Shown: in pieces, positions 1-11,862 of the stretch
Layout: every line of letters starts with the position of its first letter
How positions within the stretch are numbered: the stretch's first letter is position 1
Made by a program: the position numbers and the translations under genes
Source of the DNA: Leucocoprinus leucothites
Lineage: Eukaryota > Basidiomycota > Agaricomycetes > Agaricales > Agaricaceae
DNA: 64,000 nucleotides
Direction: 5' to 3'
NCBI GenBank assembly: GCA_013368445.1
Contig: JAACJO010000018.1
Span: forward strand, 1-64,000
The notes under the pieces: model-generated
What the model was told of the DNA's origin: nothing
Database searches by the model: none
The model's input: only the letters and a program-made list of their open reading frames with translations

Positions 1-2374
1 TGGAGTCAGCTTTCACACCCCAATGTCCTCCCGTTCTATGGGGTTTATCTTCCAGAAAATCAGCGCGGTCAGATAGCACTGGTATCACCGTGGCAAGAGA
101 ATGGAAACATTGCGATGTATCTGAAAGCAAAACCCTGACTCGCCTCGTTTCCCTCTCGTAAGTCCAACTTAACTTTGATAAACAATTACTGATGGCACCC
201 TTCACTGCTACGCCCTCGTGAAGATTTACGACATACTAGAAGGGTTGGAATATCTTCATAGGCACGGAATCGTCCACGAGGACCTCAAAGCTGTAAGTAG
301 CCCTGTTAATTGAATTGAGGGCAACGTCAGCCCTGATCTGATGGTGCACTTTGTACAGGCCAACATACTCATAACTTCGGCCGGTTTCGCCTGCCTCGCG
401 GATTTTGGCCTGTCCTCGATCGCTGACGATGCCCGAGTTGGATGGACATCCGTTCGGACAACACCTCACTCAGGTGGCACGCCCGGTTGGTGTGCTCCTG
501 AGCTAATGCTAGGAGTGTCCCGACCAGGGCTACCGAGCGACGTTTATTCATTAGCTTGTGTTATGTACGAGGTAAACCCTGATCCAGTGCTCACGACCTG
601 AAGATCTTCTCATCTCTTTATTAACGCTAGATTTTTACTGGCCAAATACCGTTTCACGAACTGCAACATAGGGCAGCGGTGATCTACCAGGTGCTAATAA
701 AAGGATCTACGCCAACCAAACCTCCAATGAACCACGACTCGGAATTGTCTGATGAGACGTGGTTCATAATGGAAAAATGTTGGCGACCCGATCCGAAAGA
801 ACGACCAACCATTGCGATATCAAACAAGAGCTGCGCAAGGTTCTTCGGGTAAAGTTGGTGATGGAGCAGGAGAGCGCAATCCGGAAGTACGGCACAATAC
901 CCCTCACCCCAAAGCATCAGATCAAAGATACTTACATTCACCGAGGACGAAGTAAAGTTACTAGCCAAATGCGACGTCGGTTTACCTTCCTGTGCTGACC
1001 AAACCAAGTTCTTATGCTTACTCCTGAGGTAACAGGCACAAAATCATTTACAAGGGCCGTTGTCATTTCCTGATTCTAGTGAGAATCCACAGGACGAGGA
1101 TGATGATTCAAGTACCTTCATCCCTCCTTCTACATCGTCCTGTAGTTGTCCACCTCGAAGCGCTCAAACTGTCACCATGCCCACGATAGAAACGACTAGC
1201 CGGGATCAACACATCAATCAACTCGCCCGGGTGAGATTGCTTACTCCAGAGACAAACATGAACCAATTCATTGTCCCATTCAGATTACAAGCAGCAGCCT
1301 ATCCCGGTCAGCTAATACACTAGCTTCCAGCCTTGCTCAGGCGCTGAACGACCGTATGTATTTGCTCTGACTTTCCAGTATGGTGGGTTTCTGACCAAAC
1401 ATCTAGATACGGCAGGAACTGCCTCTCAGCTTGCGTTTACCAAGGGGGAGATCCTAGAAATATTGGTGTCCAAGACCAAGAAGTGGTGGCTAGCCAAGAA
1501 CAAATATGGAGCGGTCGGACGTAAGCTCGTTTACAGTTCTTCCTCGTGCTCAAGCCTGACGAGTCCCTACTGCGATTAGTCGTGCCATCAGACGCCATTT
1601 CATTTATTGAACACACTGCTGGAAATCATATCTTTCCGAGGGATGTAAAAGTTCAGTCCCCTACTGACCCCTTTGTCGACAAAGCGGAAGTTTGGCAGAG
1701 CTGTGAGCGTTTTTGTTGCTACTACGGTATTGAATTACCAAATTCATGATGATAATCAGACAGGGTGGGGATTGATAAATACCAAGACGAACTCTCTCTT
1801 CGAAAGGGCGAGATACTGGACATTGCTCATAGGATTGGACCATCGTGGTTGGCTAGAAAGAGGGACGGAACTATTGGGCGTAAGTGAGACTCTGGTATTA
1901 CAAAGCTTCATGATAGCTGATGAACATTTCCTCCTAGTCGTACGGTTCAGGCGTGTATTCCTCAAATATCGTGCTACCGGAGCACAGCCAGTCGAAAATT
2001 TTCCCTTCCGAGCGGTTGCCCAGCATGACTGCGCGTCCATTTCTATCTTAAGAGCTATCATCGCGATTGATTTTTATTTGTGATTTCTAGCCACCGCAGG
2101 CCAGAACGACCCTCGAATACTCTCTTTCGACAAGGATGAGGTATTGGGCATTATCGATAGGACTACAGAGAAATGGTGGCTCGCCCAGAATCAGAATGGC
2201 AAAGTTGGATGTCAGTCACTTGATATTGCAATTTGCCGCATCCGACTTAATGCCTCCTTTCCAGCTATCCCTGCCAAAAGCTTTAGGCTCATCTCACAAT
2301 GCAACAATGAACAAGGATGTACTGTCGATGGCCCTGGGGCAGCTGTTTATAGGACCTCTTACTATGTACTGTAA
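1..2374 (+). CDS. TKL-type protein kinase with three SH3-like domains (5' end missing, possibly decayed)
   Basis: The window opens inside the kinase N-lobe (WSQLSHPNVLPFYG), so the start codon and Gly-loop lie upstream. Visible kinase parts in order are the catalytic loop VHEDLKA, the DFG loop (CLADFGLSSI), the APE-like GTPGWCAPEL, and the C-lobe PSDVYSLACVMYE up to the ERPT motif near 805. The catalytic loop reads HED where HRD is canonical and HGD is usual in this fungal family. After the kinase come three SH3-like units near 1410-1520, 1763-1880 and 2098-2210, each with a W-W or S-W pair followed by LA(K/Q/R). The second needs a splice at about 1762 to give DELSLRKGEILDIAHR. Introns are short GT-AG. 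A TGA at 136-138 lies in the kinase frame, where the downstream paralogue reads Ser, so this copy may be a pseudogene. It is probably a cytosolic signalling kinase; its partner is unknown. Confidence 0.7.
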
Positions 2375-3566
2375 AGCTGTAAAGTGGAAACGGACTTTTC
2401 AAACGCTCAAGCTGAATTCGTTCTTTTCAATGAAACATCGAGAAGTGGTATATTTATTCATACATCTTCAGTCTTCTCATCACCGTGGTCAAATGGCCCA
2501 TTAAACTGTCGTGCGGCCAGGCCTGAGTACTGAGTACTTAGTCCCTGGCTAAAACAGATGTACGCTAATACGATTCAACGCTGGGTCATTGATGTGGGCG
2601 GGTTTCCCGACACGTTCCACACAAGATATCTTACCGACAGTGCATACAGAATTCATTTGGTTAAAGCGCTTGCCATTCCCCATGGTGCTCGGGTTGAGAC
2701 ATCTCGCTGAGAATGATCGAAATTCCGCCCACTGAATTCTCGGGGAATGTCAAGACAGATACACTCTAATGAGTTGACGACATTGACCGTGATGGGGAGA
2801 CCAGTCGTTTATTCCCCATTGAATATTGAATATTGAATACTAATCACTCTATCAAACTTTAAGGGAACATCCAAACAGCCAATGGGAATAATACATACTT
2901 GGCATGCAAGACGTATCCCCTAATGCCACATCAGATCCGGGACAATACTGCGCATAACAGCTTTCTATCTCAGTTTGGACTGCTTGGTACAGCTCAGGCG
3001 ACAGTGCGAGGCTCACATCACCCGTTTGGCAACGCGAACCCGACATAAACGAAAAGTATATTCGAGCTTGGGGTATCACTGTGTAAGCAGATGAACGTGT
3101 AAAATGAAATGAAATAAATTGCGGTCGACTACGTTACATAAGCAACTCCGATGATAGGCACCTCGTCGATTGGAAATACGGGTGTGCTGTTCAATCGAAA
3201 ATGAGGCGGGTACGAGACTTACCAGAATTATGAAGATGAGAACAACAACGAGGGAGACAAATTGCTCTGGTGAGAGGGGCTACTGGTCGAGTAACAAGAG
3301 CGCTACAGTTACGTTATGTCACGCTCGGAAGCAGTGGTACGTCCCACGCTTCTATTTAACCTGAGGGAAAGTTTCTCACGATGGGTCCCGTCCTGTAAAC
3401 ATAGTGGGTAGCATGGCAAACATGCCGCCCTACTTTGCGTAAGTCAGGCGATATCGACCAGAGCACGATGATCTAACCTAAAATCCAGGCCTGTAGTTCC
3501 TTATACAGAGGTAAAGTGAGATCCTCCATCCTTTATCATTCTTCTCAGACAATTCATTTACAGCCC
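2375..3566. other. Intergenic region between the two kinase genes
   Basis: No convincing gene is seen. Small open frames exist on both strands, including a 75-codon minus-strand frame at 2852-3079, but none resembles a known family and their lengths are those expected by chance. The promoter of the downstream kinase gene should lie in the right half. Confidence 0.4.
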
Positions 3567-6394
3567 ATGCAACATCACTGTTCATGCAAGGGATTTACTC
3601 CCTGCAATGACTGTTCAGAGAGAGCAGTTGATAGCAGGTGCATCAACTCACCCTCTATCAACTTTCAAGAGACGCCTCAGAGACTCTTTGAGAGAATACT
3701 AAACAGCTCAGTATCTTGCAAAGCTATACTCCATTTCGAGGGGGATAAGGCACAACTATGCCTTGAAATCATGCAGAAGGTAAGATCCAATTGCCATACT
3801 GAGGCGGTTATACTTTGGACTATCTAAAGGCCAGGATATAGGTCGCTGATGCACCAGAAACTCCCGATAGTCTCAAACGTTTAATGCTACGCACAATGAG
3901 AATTCTCTGTGCAAGGTCTGGAGTTTTACCACGAAGGCTGTTTCTCCAGGGTGTCCAACTCAGTGTATGCCCCTTCCGCAATAGTAGATGTGCTGATATA
4001 TGGAAAGGCACTTATCAAGAGACTCGTGTATGCGTTAAGGCGGCAGGGCCGGGGAATAACTCGAAGTACAATCATTTCATGAAGGTCTGTTGCATGTTTC
4101 GCTAGTGACGACCCGTGATCCTGAACTCGAAACAGACGTTTGCAAGGGAGGCGATACTCTGGAGTCAGCTTTCGCACCCCAACCTCCTCCCATTCTATGG
4201 AATCTGTCCGTTAAGAGACTATAGTGGCCAAATTGCACTCGTGTCACCCTGGCAGGAAAACGGAAGCATCGGGAGGTATTTGGAAGGAAACCCTAGCCTG
4301 CCCCGTATCCCCTTTGTGAGCCTATTCCCTCGTCAGTTCCGTCCTGTCTACTCACGTTTCCACTCCGCTCCCGCCCACCCTCTACCCGACCCCAAGGTAT
4401 ACAACATATTAGATGGCTTGGGATATCTCCACGAGCACCAAATTGTCCATGGAGATCTTAAGATGGTGGGTAGTTCCAAAATCTTTAGCCGTGATACGAA
4501 TATGAAAGACCTTGTTTCATAGGCCAACATTCTAGTAACTTCGACCGGCTCAGCTTGCCTCGCTGACTATGGTCTGGCTTCTATTAGGCAAGACGTTGGA
4601 CTAGGGAAATCATGTCACCAGGTCCTGCATGACTCAAGTCCTGCAGGTTTTCTTGCTCCCGAACTTATGGAACAAATATCGAAGGATACTCCGTACCGAC
4701 CAACATTTTCAAGCGATGCCTACTCCTTAGGTTCCGTGATATACGAGGTATACCATTCCATACCGTCCCCTACTTGAACTCCTGCTCAGCGATTCTTGAT
4801 TAGATCTTCACTGGTCAGAGTCCCCCTCATGACCAGTCGTCTATGGAGAAAATGTACTCGGGTCACAAGCTGGGTAAACCATTAATCAGAAGCTTGTCAA
4901 GTTTTGGAGTCAAGATGTCAAATGAAACGTGGGCCATTCTAGAACAGTGTTGGAACACCATCCCAAAGGATCGACCTACTGTCATCCAGATTCGTCGAAG
5001 ACTTAACAGAATCCATCCTGCAAATCTAGCAGCACCCAAGCTAAGAGACCACCGTAATCTATGCCCACCCTCTCAGCCCATTAAGCCACGAAGTCTCATC
5101 TTATTTACGGAGACCGAAATGACCTTCCTATATAAATATGCTGTGAGTATCCGCATCTGTTCGCCTGTACTGCTGGATTCACTTTGCTTCAAAATTTACA
5201 GGACTTGGACCATGACTACCACGCGAAGTGGAAGACATCGCTGTGCATTCCCTCAGAAACCCACGAAATGGGGTCTTTGCACGCACCAGCTCTCTCCCCT
5301 TGCCCATATGTGAGTACAACCGTAACTGAAGCCATCCACAGTAACTTTATGCCGAAACTCCTTCAAAGCAAACATCTGTCGCCTCATACAAATCAACTGC
5401 ACCATATACATCCAGGGTGGCCCAGGCTTCAAGGAACCGTCAGCATTTACTTTGATCAACCAAGGGAGTCGGTTGCTAACGGGAAAACCTAGACACGGCG
5501 GGTAGTGCTTCCCAAATTTCATTCACAAAGGCCGAGTTCCTGGAAATACTGGTTTCCGCGACCAAGAAATGGTGGCTAGCCAAGAATGCTCAAGCAAAAA
5601 TAGGACGTGAGCTCTGCTATGATTTTTACGTCCCGTTCAAAGCTGACGAGCATCACATTTTAGTCGTGCCATCTGATGCTCTTTCGCTTACCGAAAATAT
5701 TGCTAGAAATTCTAATTTTTCACAGGACACAAAGCCATGGGCTGACCCATTTATTGACAAGGCGAAAGTTTGGCAGTCCTGTGATTGGTTTTCCTGTTTA
5801 CTTACCACTAGTGCTGCTGAAAACGACCGATTTTGATTGTTAGATGATGCAGACAACAATGGTTTTCCAGACGAGCTTTCGATTCGCAAAGGCGAACTAT
5901 TGGACATTGCTCACAGGACCGGACCATCGTGGTTAGCCAGGAAGGCTGACGGAATAATAGGACGCAAGTATTACTTAATCATGCCAAGGTTCCGATAGCT
6001 CATGAGCATAATTATTCAGTTGTGCGTTTCAGACGTGTATTCCTCGTCTACTGTGCTATTGGGGCGCAACCCGTCGAGAATTATCCTGTCAAGGCGGTCG
6101 CACTGATAAATTGCAATTTCTTTTCTCATCCCAAGTAATTCATAGTGCTGATTTGTTTTGTCGCCAGACATACCGGATGATCGAGATCCTCGACTGATCT
6201 CCCTTACCAAGGGCGAGGTGATGGGCATTGTTGATAAGACTACAGAGCAGTGGTGGCTTGTCCAGAAACAAACAGGCGCGATTGGACGTGAGTGCCTGAC
6301 AATTCACTACAACTTCCTTCCTCACCTTCTCCTAGAAATACCTTCTAAATATTGTGTACTCGTCCATGCATGGAGCGAGAAATGTGCTCCTTAA
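3567..6394 (+). CDS. TKL-type protein kinase with three SH3-like domains (complete paralogue)
   Basis: A probable Met at 3567 opens a Cys-rich leader, then a helical segment (LKRLMLRTMRILCARSG), then the N-lobe. CADIWKGTYQ stands in for the Gly-loop, and VCVKAA holds the ATP-binding Lys. After an intron, FAREAILWSQLSHPN follows. The catalytic loop is VHGDLK and the metal loop is DYG (CLADYGLAS), both divergent from HRD and DFG. The C-lobe ends near 5000 at DRPTVIQIRRRL. Three SH3-like units follow: about 5492-5605 (FLEILVSATKKWWLAKNA), 5843-5967 (DELSIRKGELLDIAHR) and 6170-6290 (VMGIVDKTTEQWWLVQ). Domain order and intron phase match the gene at 1-2374, so the two arose by tandem duplication. 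The segment at 4305-4395 stays open in frame, so whether an intron is removed there is unclear. The start codon is tentative. Confidence 0.72.
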
Positions 6395-7133
6395 CGGCGA
6401 AAGTTGTACATTTAGCTAGCCAATCCTAGAAGGCCGTATTACTGAAGTTTATGCTACTTTCCCACTGCCCTCTCCGAGTGCATTGCTGAGAAAAGCTTTG
6501 GACTCTACACTAGCAGGTGACAGCCAGCTTTCAATTTGCTGACTAATAGTGACTGAGAGAGCAAATCCTGACACGTTATCTGAGCGTGAAGTGCCACAGC
6601 TGCGCTTTACGGAGTTAAAACCCCATATACGCTGGCGACCTCACATCGATCACATCGAGCTCAGGCATCAAGAACCTGGAGTGACGCTACACCCCAGAAA
6701 TTCAACGTTCAACATAGTCACCACGTGCATGCTGAACATCACACCCCTAGTATTAATCGTTGAAGTTACGAAGGGAATGCGTCGTAGAAACCCATGTACT
6801 ACCCCACCAGCGGGACCATCAGTAAAATATTGAGTAAAATGCAAGTATATAAGGACACTATATACCGTTGCAGTGTTGATTTACGACATACCAGACAGCT
6901 CGAGATAGGCATTACACAAAATCCGTCTAAGCGTAACAACTGACTACATGAGTAATGGCCAATACACATCTAGTGTCCAGAATGAGGTTTTACATAGTAT
7001 CGAGTGGAGTGCGTAGAAACCATTTGTAATATGTAAACAAAAATTTAGTTGTAGCTTTTCCGTATGCTTTTGGGTATCACAAATTGAGACTTGGGATTAA
7101 TATAGTGAATAAACAAGTCAAGGGTTTCTTTGT
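6395..7133. other. Intergenic region with the left part of a duplicated block
   Basis: No gene is supported; an open frame at 6549-6833 has no recognisable family. The stretch from about 6793 is the 3' flank of the transporter gene and recurs at about 10317-10578. Confidence 0.4.
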
Positions 7134-7520
7134 TCATTCCAGCACAGCCATTTCCACACATACGACAGCCAACCCTACGCAGGTCATCGCAAGCAACGGA
7201 AACGAGTTCCATTTCGCGAACTTCGACCAAGTTACTTGGATGCCCTCCTCCTGCAAGATCGCTCTCCAGAGGAATGCCGACCGGCTGGAGGAAAACGAGA
7301 GGTTGACAGCACCGATGTTGCTGACAACCGCAAGAGCAATTGCAGCTCCTGTTTCTGATGGGCCATCCAGATTGGCCTGGCGGACGACTTTTGCTAACAG
7401 GATTGTGGCCCCGATGTTCGTCCCCGCAAGATTACACAGAAGAACACCAATGATTCCCACAAGCCAGATTGTGGGAATCAGTTTCCCGCCCGAGGCAGTG
7501 GCCAACCACTGCCCGGAGAA
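6793..7520. repeat. Segmental duplication, copy A (transporter 3' end plus flank)
   Basis: By eye this block aligns, with scattered substitutions, to 10317-10968. Shared words include tgtccagaatgaggtttt in the non-coding flank, and the match continues through the last ~115 codons of the transporter. Because it covers coding and non-coding DNA, it reflects a DNA-level duplication and not retroposition. Confidence 0.8.
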
Positions 7521-8659
7521 TTCTACCCATCCATGCTGTGATAATGCTTCAATAAGAATGGATTGCGAAAACACCAAGGGTATGAGCCCAAATGGCAATC
7601 GTGGGAGGGCATTGAAGAATGTCGGAAATCGCAGCGTGAGCAGTTGATATGTGCTATCGAAGTTCGTTTCGGTAATTTGGTCATCATCCCCATCTTCGGA
7701 GGGCGTAGGACGAGTTTCTCGATCAGCTTCTGAGGTGGTGTCAAGTACAGAGGTAGATGGGTTGGATGCAACAAGAGTGTGTGTGGAGCTCATACGAGTG
7801 GCTGTGGCGAATTGACTGTGGTCCCGGAAGAGGTCGATGAAGGATTTGAGGACAGCAAAGGAAAGGAAGATCTTCCAGACATCAACGTGTAGGAAGCTCA
7901 AACCCAGGGAAACAACCAAACAGCAGGCGAGAAAAAAAATCCCAGCGACCGTAGCCGTTGCATCCTGGAGGCTATCCAGAGGAGTGGTCCAGCCAGAAAT
8001 AATGGGCTGTGATGGGAAATATTTTGCGCCTCTAAATTGGCCTACCATAGTGAACAAGCAGACTATACTGCAAGCCGCAAATGGCAAGATTGTATACACG
8101 CTAAAAACCGCCTTGCTGATGTCGAACATACTGCAGATGATGAAATTAGTCGGATTTCCAGTGAAAAGAACCATGGTGGGGATATGTATGGCTGCAAATG
8201 CAGATATCAGCCATGGGAGAGGTTGAAACCCCCTAGCGACCGTGAAATCGACAAGAAAAACACTAGTCGAATGAATGACGGGGTCACTGCTAAAAATGAG
8301 GCCGAGAATGGTAACAATGATGTAGATATAGATATAAAGCCTCCAGCGATCATTGCGTGTCCGATTGTCAGCCCAGAAAACAGCCATTTTGAGAAGAGCG
8401 GTCACGTCAAGGGTGATAGATATATATGTGAGGGACAGAAAGGCAATTATGATTTCATAGGGTTTGATGTCGTCTGGAGGGAGTGTATGTGAAGAGTAAC
8501 AAGATGAAGCTTAGGGAAGATCGCACCTGTGCCAACAATGCCATCATATATTTGTTCTTTCCCCAAACATTGCAGAGCCCAAAGAACGACGACGGCAAAG
8601 ATCGGCGCAGAGTATAGATCAATTAATATGTTTCTCCAACCGAAGATGGGGAATGGCAT
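7134..8659 (-). CDS. Citrate/arsenite-type membrane transporter (ArsB/NhaD-like fold)
   Basis: A polytopic membrane protein of about 490 residues. Exon 1 (from 8659 leftwards) holds the hydrophobic helix LIDLYSAPIFAVVVLWALQ and ends at IYDGIVGT. A short intron with donor gtgcga near 8526 leads into DDIKPYEIIIAFLSLTY. The rest is one long exon with about ten hydrophobic segments and the family-type GNPTNFIICSMF and NLAGTNIGATILL motifs of the two inverted halves. A polar, disordered loop (about residues 230-270) separates the halves. The family moves citrate, arsenite or Na+/H+; the substrate here cannot be told. Upstream of 8659 the same frame stays open and hydrophobic (PILTLVFFLLPTLFTLRP, about 8660-8720) with no in-frame Met, so the true 5' end is either spliced from an unseen exon or damaged by an indel. 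Confidence 0.75.
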
Positions 8660-8799
8660 CGGGAGCTTGACTGGGCGGAGAGTAAAAAGGGTGGGGAGGA
8701 GGAAGAATACGAGCGTCAGGATCGGGGAAGGCCTACACTCATCACTGGGGAGAAATGGGTTGGGGCCACAGTGAGGAGGTGAAGGCCTAGAGGAAACGA

Positions 8800-10316
8800 C
8801 ATTTCTCGCGCTTCAAGCGAGTCGTATTCTCGAGGCGGAGGACAAATGGGTCTGGGTGATATTTGGGGTGTTGATGGTCCGTGTCAAACAGTCATGGTGA
8901 TGTAAGTACGTCACTCAGGATAAACATGCACATACACTCCCCAACCAGGTATGGAAGGAAGCTGGTCAAGTATGTGCGTCGCATCCGTCGACATGACCGG
9001 CCTGATTGAATCCTCTATGGTGCAGGTCACCTAAACACCGCTACTTTGGTGCAAACGAAATAAGGGACGCAGATTTTGTCCGATTTCTTATTCCTCTATA
9101 CAAAATGCTCCTTTCATCAGTCTGAGCAAATTGTATAGACAACTTTTTATTCCAGCCAAAATTGACAGAGTTATTTCAGGAAAGCTCCTGGGAATTGGCA
9201 GAGTGATGTCATGGTATCCATATATGGAAGTACTTCCTAAAGTAGTGTATTACTAATCATCTAAAGAAATCAAAAATGACAGTAGGAACCTCTGGAATGC
9301 TGTGGTACTGCCTCGAACTGGATGCTAGGACTTTGGTTCGATGTGGCTACAAGGATTTTTACAGACTGATGAGCCATAAATAATGAATTTGGCCCCCTAT
9401 ACTGGCGACAGTGTTGCAGGCGCCCAAGAGGGTATTTTTAATTTTTAATTTAATTTAATTTATTTATTTTTCAGTCAAGGTCTGAACCAAATTGGCACTT
9501 GCACCAAACTAGGTGACCCGCACCATAGGTCTATTCAGATCAATCCATTGGTGTATCTGCATAGTGGTCCGCCAGTCCAAACCCTCCTGATTTACATAGT
9601 CAAGGTCCCCCATCGCTGCTGAGACACACACATTTGAGTGCAGGGAATCTTAGAAACACGATCAAGCAGTCTCCGAAGAGATCGAGGGGGTGAAGGGGGT
9701 GGAAAACTACTGTCAATAATATGAATCTCCTCTGTCGGATCAAAAATGAATTCAAGTCCGCAAGCCGCTCCCCCTTTGCAGCCCTGGTCTGCCGATGATA
9801 CAGTATTCATCTCCTCCAATCCAGGGCTTCAAGTCACCTACCTGATATTTAACATTGCCGGCATCGGCTCGACCCGTGATGGACAGTAACCGGCTATGTC
9901 ACTATCACTTGCTATGTGGCACTGGCATAAGTGGCATTGTTGCACTGCCAGCTCAAGTTCATCTTTACGCAGAAAGTCAGAACTGAGAGCGAAGCTTTCA
10001 TTTATTATATAATTGTTTCGAAGAGAGATTACGCAGAATATACGAGTCATGCTCACCTTCCCCGCTTCTCCCGGGAAGATTGAACACCGTTCCAGGGTGG
10101 TTTCTGAGCTGATCTGAATGTCAGACAAGGTACGCCATGGCAATCTGAGTGCTTAATTGCTTGCAGTTTGGTGACCGGGCTGCACCGCGGGGTGTCGGGC
10201 GGTGTTAAACCGAAATGATCGAGGCAGGCGCTCAAGTTAAGAATCCTACCGTCACGGTGGACATCTAGTTAACACTACTATTATACTTGAGGGGGAAGTA
10301 ATCAAGATACATCTGT
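8800..10316. other. Gene-poor spacer upstream of the transporter
   Basis: It holds the MITE-like element at 9018-9525, which includes an AT-rich tract near 9435-9475. Two open frames on the minus strand (9592-9819 and 9838-10143) show no family resemblance and are not called genes. Confidence 0.4.
9018..9525. mobile_element. MITE-like element with TA target-site duplication
   Basis: The left terminus TGGTGCAGGTCACCTA (9018-9033) and the reverse complement of the right terminus (9510-9525) match at 15 of 16 bases. A TA dinucleotide flanks each end (9016-9017 and 9526-9527). A second inverted pair, TTTGGTGCAA at 9045-9054 and its complement at 9499-9508, lies just inside. The ~508 bp interior is AT-rich and non-coding. 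Short length, terminal inverted repeats and a TA duplication fit a non-autonomous Tc1/mariner-type element. No transposase for it is present in the window. Confidence 0.7.
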
Positions 10317-10968
10317 GGGACACATGTACTGCCTCGCTAACGGGACCGTCAGGGATAGATTGGGTAAAGATACAAGTATATCAGGGCACCGCTTGATGTT
10401 GCAGTATGGCCTGCGTTCGTCTAAGTGTAATAACTTTGACTACAAGAGTAATGATCAAAATATTCGTATATGCAGTGTCCAGAATGAGGTTTTGCATAGT
10501 ATTGAGTAAAGTACATAGAAACTATTTGCCGTGTGCGAATGAAGATTCAATATTCATATAGACCGAGGGATTCTCTATTCATCCCAGCACAGCCATTTCC
10601 ATACACACAACAGCCAACCCTACGCAGGTCATCGCAAGCAATGGAAACGAGTTCCATTTCGCGAACTTGTACCAAGTCATTGTGATCCCCTCTTGCTGCA
10701 AGATCCCTCTCCAGAGGAATGCCGACCGGCTGGAGGAAAACGAGAGGTTGACAGCACCGAGGTCGCTGACAACCGCAACAGCAATTGCAGCTCCCATTTC
10801 CGATGGGCCGTCCAGATTTGCCTGGCGGATGACTTTTGCGAGTAGGATTGTAGCCCCGACGTTCGTTCCTGCAAAATTACACAGAAAAACACCGATGATT
10901 CCTATGATCCAGATAGTGGGAATCATCTTCCCGTCCGAGGCGGTGGTGAGCCACTGTCCGAAGACATT
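10317..10968. repeat. Segmental duplication, copy B (truncated transporter plus flank)
   Basis: Partner of 6793-7520. Similarity stops abruptly near 10968, where the transporter reading frame is lost and unrelated sequence begins, so this copy carries only the 3' third of the gene. Confidence 0.8.
10579..10968 (-). pseudogene. Truncated duplicate of the ArsB/NhaD-like transporter
   Basis: An open frame of about 115 codons reproduces the C-terminal part of the transporter at 7134-8659 (IGIIGVFLCNFAGTNVG through VGLAVVCMEMAVLG) with a modest number of amino-acid changes. All upstream exons are missing. The frame is still intact and many changes are conservative, so the duplication is either fairly recent or this block was under constraint for some time. 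A fragment with about three membrane helices is unlikely to transport anything alone. Confidence 0.8.
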
Positions 10969-11862
10969 ACCATAAGGGTGGCTATACGGTGGTTGCCAAA
11001 GAGGAGCCGCCTCCTCAAATATTAGCAGCCTTGGTGCGAGTCACTATTGTGGGGACCGCACCACTCAACCCAATGCAATATATTGTCTTAGAGCTTACAG
11101 CTATGTTTATGCCAGGTTAGTAAGGACAAAGAGGACCCGAATAGGGGACAAGAGGCCGTAATTCACTTCGCGAGTGGACACAACAGAGAAAAGAAGCCCT
11201 CAAGGAGGCTTACTTTCGGAGAGACACTCCCAGATTCCTCGCCGAGTCGTGCGACCGGCGTCGTCCCCGGAAAATCGGTCCCAATCCTCCTTTGTTGTGG
11301 ATAGCTAATATATTTTTGGCCCCTAACGATTCGGAGCTGCACAATCATATATGTCTGGAATGATAGGCCCGAAGTAGATTCCGTACTACGTAGAATATAA
11401 CAAGCTTACAGCTGTTTCCCGTATATTTAGGAGATCCAGACCATCATCAAGTTCAATATTAATCCTGCTGGCTCCAAGCCAGCGCATCCTGTATTATCCT
11501 AGGTCACTCAGTGTTTTACCAGGTTCAACAAGTGACAGTGTCGGACAACTTAAAATAGGAATCTAGGGCACAAGTTCGTTGATTCAAAATTTAGAGAGGA
11601 GTTGCACACGCAAGGTCAGGTGAGAAGCAAAGAGGCGACACGGGCGGCTCACAGAGTCAACCTACAGTGTATCGACTGACACGGTCCAGCTGATTACCTG
11701 GGTGGCTCCCAAAGAAATCAGCCAGTACATAGAGGGACGGGCCAATGATGTGGTAACTAACGTACTAAAACATCATATCAAGGTATTGGTAGCATAAAGA
11801 TAATATAGAAATACAAAATGAAACATATCCTCCTCAGAAGGCGTACCAAACTACAAGCTACA
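10969..11862. other. Intergenic region downstream of the F-box/WD40 gene
   Basis: No supported gene. A small interrupted inverted repeat (ggtgcg-gtc against gac-cgcacc) sits near 11025-11065. The end of this stretch should contain the 3' UTR of the minus-strand F-box/WD40 gene. Confidence 0.35.

Noticed and set aside
2852..3079. 75-codon minus-strand frame between the kinases
   Set aside because: Chance length, no motif, no start or splice context.
7084..7647. 187-codon plus-strand open frame
   Set aside because: Antisense to the transporter exon, which has clear membrane-transporter features on the minus strand.
9435..9475. AT-rich tract as a replication origin
   Set aside because: It lies inside the MITE-like element, whose AT-rich interior explains it.
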